From contig OW569393.1 in assembly GCA_937625935.1 (NCBI GenBank), positions 124,001 to 188,000 on the forward strand: DNA of 64,000 nucleotides, read 5' to 3'. Shown in pieces: positions 58,934-64,000 of the stretch (positions are counted from its first letter, which is position 1; every line of letters begins with the position of its first letter). Source of the stretch: Tetramitus jugosus (taxonomy: Eukaryota > Heterolobosea > Eutetramitea > Acrasida > Vahlkampfiidae). The translations under genes and the position numbers were made by a program. The notes under the pieces were generated by a model that searched no databases, was not told where the DNA came from, and was given only the letters and a program-made list of their open reading frames with translations.

Positions 58934-59824
58934 ATGCAATCACTCAACAGATTGGTCAAATGGCGCCAAATTGCTCCACACTCCCGCTCAAATCACTCTC
59001 TACGGTTCAAGAGCTTCTCCACCAGTGTGACTCACAAGTTGATTGCCACAACTCATTTTCAAAACACACTGGCACAACAGCACTTTCCAACGCTATGCTC
59101 ACTCCTAGAGCAAGACTCAGCGTCTCATAGGTTCCTCTTCTATGAAAAACTCAAGAGCTTAAATTTGAACACTCCAGAGAACAACAAGCCAAGGTATTCC
59201 TCTCTCAAGACTGATCCTTCGAAAATGAGAAAAAGTGCAGTTCTCATGTGCTTTGTCACTCGTCCCAGTATTATTCCTTCTCCCATTCGTCTGCTGATAC
59301 TTCAAAAGACACCAAAGAATGTAAAAATGGACTCGAAGTACCTCTATGGAGGTCAACCTTGTTTTCCTGGAGGTACGTTTGATGAGGGAATCGATGATAC
59401 GTTGCGCGATACGGCAATTCGGGAAACCAATGAAGAACTAGGTCCAGTCAATGGTTTAAAAGTTTGTAATGAGAGCTTTCCTGAAGCGCTGACTGGTGCA
59501 GGCATCTTCTCAGTCAAGACTTTTATTGCCACATTTGAAAATAGTGGGATAGTGCCCTATCAGTTGCAAAAGGAAGAAATTGCTCATGCCTTTGAAATTC
59601 ATTTTGCAGATATTTTGAAGGGCTATGATCCAAAAGGTGTTATTAATTATCCTGGTTATGGAGAGTTTATGGGTCCAATGTTCAATGTAACAGGTCTGAC
59701 GTGCCCCACTGTGGACAACACTGACCCTAAGAATCAATCCTTTGTTCCGTTGGCCATCTGGGGCTACACCGCTTCCATTATTGAGAAATTCTGCCGAACT
59801 TTGGAGCAAGATCTGGCTCAGTAG
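58934..59824 (+). CDS. Nudix hydrolase of the CoA diphosphatase (NUDT7/8) type, 296 aa
   Basis: ATG start. Residues 1-60 (MQSLNRLVKWRQIAPHSRSN ... FSTSVTHKL) look like a mitochondrial targeting sequence. The core has VLMCFVTRPS...RLLILQKTPKN, then the Nudix box GGQPCFPGGTFDEGIDDTLR followed by DTAIRETNEELG, with the RExxEE metal-binding residues intact (RETNEE). FPGG before the box is typical of CoA/peroxisomal NUDT7 and NUDT8. These cut CoA or acyl-CoA into 4'-phosphopantetheine and 3',5'-ADP. No SKL-type peroxisomal tail is present (it ends EQDLAQ), so mitochondrial location is more likely. Confidence 0.8.
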   Translation: MQSLNRLVKWRQIAPHSRSNHSLRFKSFSTSVTHKLIATTHFQNTLAQQHFPTLCSLLEQDSASHRFLFYEKLKSLNLNTPENNKPRYSSLKTDPSKMRKSAVLMCFVTRPSIIPSPIRLLILQKTPKNVKMDSKYLYGGQPCFPGGTFDEGIDDTLRDTAIRETNEELGPVNGLKVCNESFPEALTGAGIFSVKTFIATFENSGIVPYQLQKEEIAHAFEIHFADILKGYDPKGVINYPGYGEFMGPMFNVTGLTCPTVDNTDPKNQSFVPLAIWGYTASIIEKFCRTLEQDLAQ

Positions 59825-59856
59825 GAAATAAATTTGTTCGTCATGTATGTATTGGT

Positions 59857-61398
59857 TTATTTCTTGGGCAATGGTTTTGGGGACAGAATTGCACCAGAAT
59901 GGAGTAATTGTGACAATTGTTGTCGTGAGTATTCAATCTTGAAGGATAGAGTATTGTCGTCACCAGTGTCATCAATATCGAATATGAGAGGATCCACAGT
60001 TTGATTCTTTGATAGAAAATCGGCTATTGAGGCACTCAAGTCCACATATCGCATCAAATGTTTCATTAGTAGCAACTTGTTTCTCTCAATGTCCCTCCGA
60101 AGCACAGTCAACCGATCAATGCTCGACACAAGCAACACAGAAGACCGTCTCTTTATCTCGACAACCTGTGGTTGAGTCGATTCCTCCACTTCAGTCACTT
60201 CCTGTTGTTGCTTCTCGACATGTTCGTGTCCATCCGTTGGCAACTCTTTCCTCTTTGCTTTTGTGAGTCGAGCAGGTTTGATGAAGCCATGTTCGAACAA
60301 GTATTGTTTCAAAATCGTCAATGCATCACGGAGAGTCTCTACTCCTTGATTCAGATGTGTTTCAAACAACGGTTCAAGGAGATGTCTGTTTGGAACCTCT
60401 ATGCCATCAACTGTTCGATTCAAGTTCGGCTTAATATATACGTGAAATTCGGATTCTTTCTCAAGTGTCATAGTGTTCACTGCACTCAATTTCATCTCAA
60501 TCACACCATCTTCTAACATATTGAGTAAACTAGGTTCAATACTTTCAAGGTGACTCGGTATGGGCATATCTCTCACAGTGTATAACTCTAGTATCGTCAC
60601 ATATTCGAACGGTTGAGGTTTCGGCCTCCCAGACTGTTGTCTCTCAATCTTGGCAATCCTTCGCTTCAACAACTTTTCAAAATCGTTCATGGACTCGTTC
60701 CTGTACACGACACATCCATCCTGAATCATTCTCATCATGACTCGACCAATGTTTCTTGCATCGTCAACGCCAGAGTGACTCCTTCCTTCAAAAGTCATAC
60801 CCAGATTCTCTAACATTCTTGTAATGTTTCGTTTCGAGCAATGATAAAAATTTGCATACAAATCACGCAAGTTGACCCAACGGTCAAAATAAAAAGGAAC
60901 AGGAATTTTTTTCCTCGTGCACTCCTTGAACAAAAAATCCCTAAAATCCCAGGGACCATCCGTTACAAAAGCGAAAAACACATGCTGTTCCCAAAGCTCT
61001 TCCAAATCTTCTCTGCCTCGGTCATAACACTCCTCTAGTTTCAACGTTTTTGAGATGAGTTCCTTCTCCTGAAGCCATTCATGCACAATGACAAGTGCTT
61101 GTGGAAGCTCTGGTGCCTGATCGACTTTATCTTGACCAATTCCGGTCAACTCTGTACAAAATTCAGTCAACCTTGGATTTTGAACCGGTTTTACAAATAA
61201 TTGCAGTTCATCCTTGATTTCAAATGATTGAGCACTATTTTCTTCAGTTGGTTGTGAGATGAGCACCAGTGGAAACTCTATAATTTCATTCGGGTATCGT
61301 ACTGCCTTTCTTTCGCATGTCGCTTCAAAATCTAAGATGACATAGGAGCGGAAAGGTTGTTCTATTCTTGGCGTGTTATCTGTGTTGTAAAGTTGCAT
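59857..61398 (-). CDS. ERI1-like DEDDh 3'-5' exonuclease, 513 aa
   Basis: ATG start (MQLYNTDNTP). The exonuclease domain spans residues ~16-230 with all catalytic residues visible: Asp23 and Glu25 in VILDFEATC, Asp147 in FVTDGPWDFRDF, and His208 with Asp212/213 in RSHSGVDDARN. The family includes ERI1 and related enzymes that trim histone mRNA, 5.8S rRNA or small RNAs. A second, partial copy of the fold appears at ~265-373 (YVTILELYTVRDMP; GVIEMKLSAVNTM; VYIKPNLNRTVDGI; ETLRDALTILKQYLFEHGFI), aligning with the first domain's strands but without acidic catalytic residues. The C-terminal ~100 residues are helical. It converges on the Nudix gene with ~30 bp between ends. Confidence 0.85.
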   Translation of the reverse strand: MQLYNTDNTPRIEQPFRSYVILDFEATCERKAVRYPNEIIEFPLVLISQPTEENSAQSFEIKDELQLFVKPVQNPRLTEFCTELTGIGQDKVDQAPELPQALVIVHEWLQEKELISKTLKLEECYDRGREDLEELWEQHVFFAFVTDGPWDFRDFLFKECTRKKIPVPFYFDRWVNLRDLYANFYHCSKRNITRMLENLGMTFEGRSHSGVDDARNIGRVMMRMIQDGCVVYRNESMNDFEKLLKRRIAKIERQQSGRPKPQPFEYVTILELYTVRDMPIPSHLESIEPSLLNMLEDGVIEMKLSAVNTMTLEKESEFHVYIKPNLNRTVDGIEVPNRHLLEPLFETHLNQGVETLRDALTILKQYLFEHGFIKPARLTKAKRKELPTDGHEHVEKQQQEVTEVEESTQPQVVEIKRRSSVLLVSSIDRLTVLRRDIERNKLLLMKHLMRYVDLSASIADFLSKNQTVDPLIFDIDDTGDDNTLSFKIEYSRQQLSQLLHSGAILSPKPLPKK

Positions 61399-61450
61399 TC
61401 CTTTCGAATTATCTAATCTTTTGTCTGTCGCTAAAGTTATAGTACTAACA

Positions 61451-61621
61451 ATGATTCTAGGGCGCGAGCGAATGAATTTGTTTGTGTGTGGAGAGTGTTT
61501 TTATGTGGAGTTGAACAATGAACTTTTCAAGCCAAGGATAGACTGTGATCTGGGAACAAGAGTGGAAGTTGCGAACATCAATTCCGATCTTGTATTTTCC
61601 GTTTTTGTTGCCGGAAATTGA
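61451..61621 (+). CDS. Possible 56-aa small protein
   Basis: An ATG frame (MILGRERMNLFVCGECFYVE ... VEVANINSDLVFSVFVAGN) with fairly protein-like composition, lying between two minus-strand genes. There is no homology recognised and the space is small. Could also be chance. Confidence 0.25.
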   Translation: MILGRERMNLFVCGECFYVELNNELFKPRIDCDLGTRVEVANINSDLVFSVFVAGN

Positions 61622-61659
61622 ACCTTTCCCTCGCACAAGCAACAGTTCTTTTGTTGAAT

Positions 61660-63021
61660 TCATGGATAACCATATTGTGTGCTACACCCATTAAAGCATC
61701 GCAGCTTCCCCAGATATTTTCGTGAATCTTGATCAAAGCCACGAGAGTTGGTGTTTAGTGTGTGAAGATTGTTCAGGTATGCGAACATCTGTCCCGTCAA
61801 TCCTTGTTGGCGCATGTTCCCAATCGCCAGTTTTGTGAGCTTCGGTATGTAAGCGAAGGCCCAGTCCGTGATGTTCCCGCGCTCAAGGAATATCATGTCC
61901 AATTCACGGAGGTTGTTGAGACCACTAAATGCTGCATCTGTGAAGTTCTTAGATCCGAGTGGACCCCTATACTTCTCGTACAAAGCCTCTTTCGAGTCTG
62001 TGACACCTTTGTCATTAATGTTCAGTTTGGTTAGACCTTTGAGATACAGAAATGCTGCATCAGTGAAGTGAATGTTGCGTGAAATGTCGAGTTCGGTGAG
62101 ATTAGGTAATTGGGCGAACACTTCATCGCCCAGTGTCCTTTGGCAACAACTCAAGTCCAGTATAGTGAGTTTGCCGAGGTTCTTGAACGCTTCAGGGGTG
62201 ATTGTTGTTATTGTGTCACTGCCACACAAGCTCAGATGCTCAAGATTTGAGAGGTGTTGAAATGCAGCATCTGTAATCGTCGCAGTGGTATGTCCTCCCA
62301 TTTTCAGGACGCGAAGTCCCTCAAGGTGCTCAAACATCGCATCTGTGGCATATGTGCATGACGAGATATCCAGTTCCGTGAGCGCGGGCAAGTGTCTGAA
62401 TACATCACGTATTTTTGGTAGATGACATTCCGTCATGGTGAGAGTACGCAACTCCTTCATGTTTTCGAACGCTTCACTCGAGAGCTGCATACAGCCTGAC
62501 ACACTCAGTGAACGCAGCTTGGGCAAGCATCGGAGAGCCGCGTCAGAAAATTGCTGACAGTACGATATATTTAGCGTGCGAAGATTTACCAGGAGTTGCA
62601 GCGTTTCGTCTCCCACATAGGAGGTAAATGGCATACTGAGGTTGAACAGTGCCTTTTCTGCGGTCACCATTGACTGTAACATATCTGTAGGGTTACTCCA
62701 AAAGAAGGGCAGTGTTCGTTGCTTGTGAATCATGAAGATCAGGTTGTGTTTGATCTCGTTGATCTTTATGCACGTGTAACTGAACTTGATCCATGTGCGT
62801 GTGTCCATGAACTCGATGGCCAAAATGAGACAGTCATCTGGCAGTAGCAACAGATTGGTACCTCCTGTGTACTGCGATGATACTTGGATGCGCTTGGCTG
62901 TTGGTGCGGAAGCATGTGTCTTCCGGCGCTTGGCAGAGGGTGCGAGTTGCTGTCGGATCTGTCGTTGTACCATTGGTGTTTGTTTTTCTCTTGTTTTTTG
63001 TGAGTGCTCTATGTGATCCAT
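61660..63021 (-). CDS. F-box / leucine-rich repeat protein, 453 aa
   Basis: ATG start (MDHIEHSQKTREKQ). A basic N-terminus with KRRKTH suggests nuclear targeting. An F-box-like segment at ~57-95 (LLLLPDDCLILAIEFMDTRT, WIKFSYTCIKINE). From ~135 on are about ten LRRs of the cysteine-containing/internalin-like type: LVNLRTLNISYCQQFSDAAL, LPKLRSLSVSGCMQLSSEAF, LPALTELDISSCTYATDAMF, LSNLEHLSLCGSDTITTI, LGKLTILDLSCCQRTLGDEV, LNNLRELDMIFLERGNITD. The recurrent TDAAF after each strand is characteristic. LRRs in F-box proteins read degrons on SCF targets; the substrate is unknown. Confidence 0.85.
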   Translation of the reverse strand: MDHIEHSQKTREKQTPMVQRQIRQQLAPSAKRRKTHASAPTAKRIQVSSQYTGGTNLLLLPDDCLILAIEFMDTRTWIKFSYTCIKINEIKHNLIFMIHKQRTLPFFWSNPTDMLQSMVTAEKALFNLSMPFTSYVGDETLQLLVNLRTLNISYCQQFSDAALRCLPKLRSLSVSGCMQLSSEAFENMKELRTLTMTECHLPKIRDVFRHLPALTELDISSCTYATDAMFEHLEGLRVLKMGGHTTATITDAAFQHLSNLEHLSLCGSDTITTITPEAFKNLGKLTILDLSCCQRTLGDEVFAQLPNLTELDISRNIHFTDAAFLYLKGLTKLNINDKGVTDSKEALYEKYRGPLGSKNFTDAAFSGLNNLRELDMIFLERGNITDWAFAYIPKLTKLAIGNMRQQGLTGQMFAYLNNLHTLNTNSRGFDQDSRKYLGKLRCFNGCSTQYGYP

Positions 63022-63084
63022 GATTCTCCGTCGCTGCTCTCTGTTGTTTTGTCATGATCATACACATTGTTTTAATGAAGGTTC

Positions 63085-64000
63085 TTACAGTTCAGATGGT
63101 GCCAACTTTGCCTTTCTTTCTCTCTCAAACTCTAGCTCTGCAGGCCAAAAAACATTGGCATTAAACTCAAAGTCACTGGTACCAGAGAACCTCTTCTCAA
63201 CTGTGGTGATATCAAAAAACTTGGATAAGGAATCGACTTGCTCTTGATTCGACTTTCCAACAAAATGAATCTTTTGTCTTGTCACTGGATGTATAAATGG
63301 TTTTACCGCCGTAAAGAAAACAGAGAAAATAAATGGCGCGCTTATCAACAGCGCAGCGCCAAGTCTTTCAGGGTATTGATTGGACAAAATGTCCAGAATT
63401 TCACGAGCGACAGACAAGGGAGTGGCATGACGATTGGAGTACTCTCCAAAGTCAATGACCCAAACCATTTGCTCCACATTTTCACCCATGGAAGCAATGG
63501 CTTGTTCAATCGTGTACACCAAGAGCTGTACATTCTTGACATAATCCGTAGAGTTCTCTCTGCTCGGTGTCATGTAGATGGCTGGTCTACCCATATTGTC
63601 AAATCCCCGCCGAAACATTTTTCCTGTGCTTGCTTCCAATGCAAGCTTTTCACCTTCAATCTCCTCTGGTTTGTATTCTCGGCGCCACTTGAGTGAATCC
63701 AAGAGCATTTTGTGTGATTTGCTCAAGTTCCATTCTCTAGCTCTTAGATATCTCAATAAGCACGCATCACTACAAAACTAAACATTTACCAAAAATATCA
63801 TCAAAATCGAATTCCAAACCGTAGTGTAAGCGGCAAAATGCAATTGACCGTTTTTGGCGCGCCAAAAAAAAAGTTTCAAGCAAAAAAAAACAATTTGACT
63901 CACCTGCTTTTCTCTTTGTGTGAGTGGTGCTTCAGAATTGTCAAACATGAGACTACGGAATTCATCCAGAAGCGCCGTCTGTTTTTCATCTAGTTGAGTC
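63085..64000 (-). CDS. Sec14/CRAL-TRIO domain protein (5' partial)
   Basis: Exon 2 63085-63777 and part of an earlier exon 63904-64000 (open to the right edge); the 126-bp intron (GTGAGT...TGTTTAG) joins phase 0 to read EKQFCSDACLLRYLRAREWN. The CRAL-TRIO N-terminal helices are visible (LLDEFRSLM; LLRYLRAREWNLSKSHKMLL; DSLKWRREYKPEEI). The lipid-binding domain follows: FRRGFDNMGRPAIYMTPSRE, VQLLVYTIEQAI, VWVIDFGEYSNR, REILDILSNQYPERLGAALL, ISAPFIFSVFFTAVKPFIHP, and TRQKIHFVG. Sec14 proteins exchange phosphatidylinositol and other lipids between membranes. Length of the visible part fits a simple Sec14-like protein. Confidence 0.9.
63851..63868. promoter_or_regulatory. Perfect 18-bp palindrome TTTTTGGCGCGCCAAAAA in intron
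   Basis: It lies inside the Sec14-like intron and contains TTTGGCGC on both strands, the same E2F-type core found upstream of other genes in the window. Poly-A/T tracts flank it. A possible intronic regulatory site. Confidence 0.35.

Noticed and set aside
58873-59130. Alternative continuation of the PPR-like gene across a GTAAGC...GATCAG intron
   Set aside because: The resulting extension overlaps the Nudix gene's targeting sequence in another frame and looks random.

Overview
The window looks like nuclear DNA of a free-living heterolobosean amoeba, most likely Naegleria or a close relative. This is inferred from gene content and style, not from a database search. The genes are eukaryotic and compact, on both strands, and use the standard code. 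Where introns can be placed they are short GT-AG introns (62-126 bp). Many proteins carry runs of Asn, Gln, His, Ser or Asp. F-box, ankyrin, Ras, BEACH and Sec14 proteins sit beside a cytosolic ribosomal protein gene, a solitary 5S rRNA gene and one tRNA gene.

Layout: 0-2.8 kb holds the 3' part of a transposase-derived gene with SWIM and chromodomain-like segments, a conserved hypothetical gene and a ninjurin-like gene. 3.3-12 kb is a cluster of F-box-like/ankyrin paralogs: two intact, one scrambled copy (9763-12040) and one small relic. 12-20 kb holds two hypothetical genes and a tandem family of three genes sharing a ~430-residue domain I do not recognise; the first copy also has a Cys-rich N-terminus. 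20-26 kb holds a probable spliced small secreted Cys-rich protein, an ABHD-type hydrolase, a spliced Ras GTPase and a Pmp3-like membrane protein with a long acidic tail. 26-29.5 kb holds a palindromic element, 5S rRNA, an F-box protein fused to a degenerate Rab-like domain with a CAAX end, and a SPRY-like fragment. 29.6-42.7 kb holds low-complexity genes, a three-exon FAN-like BEACH gene, an RlpA-like secreted protein, an EF-hand/adenylate-kinase fusion and an F-box/ankyrin gene. 42.8-48.3 kb is tRNA-Asp followed by decayed retroelement pieces. 48.4-64 kb is gene-dense: a catalytically degenerate PDE12-like protein, a multipass membrane protein, ribosomal protein S18, several organelle-targeted candidates (SseB-like, PPR-like, Nudix), an ERI1-like exonuclease, an F-box/LRR protein and a Sec14-like protein running off the right edge.

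There is no operon logic. The recurring themes are (1) F-box adaptors joined to varied recognition modules (ankyrin, LRR, degenerate GTPase), suggesting an expanded ubiquitin-ligase repertoire; (2) enzyme folds that have lost catalytic residues (pseudo-Rab, pseudo-PDE12, a second non-catalytic half in the ERI1-like exonuclease); and (3) local duplication, inversion and conversion among paralogs. Several start codons were set at the first ATG inside a longer open frame, and intron positions were inferred by joining frames across GT...AG.
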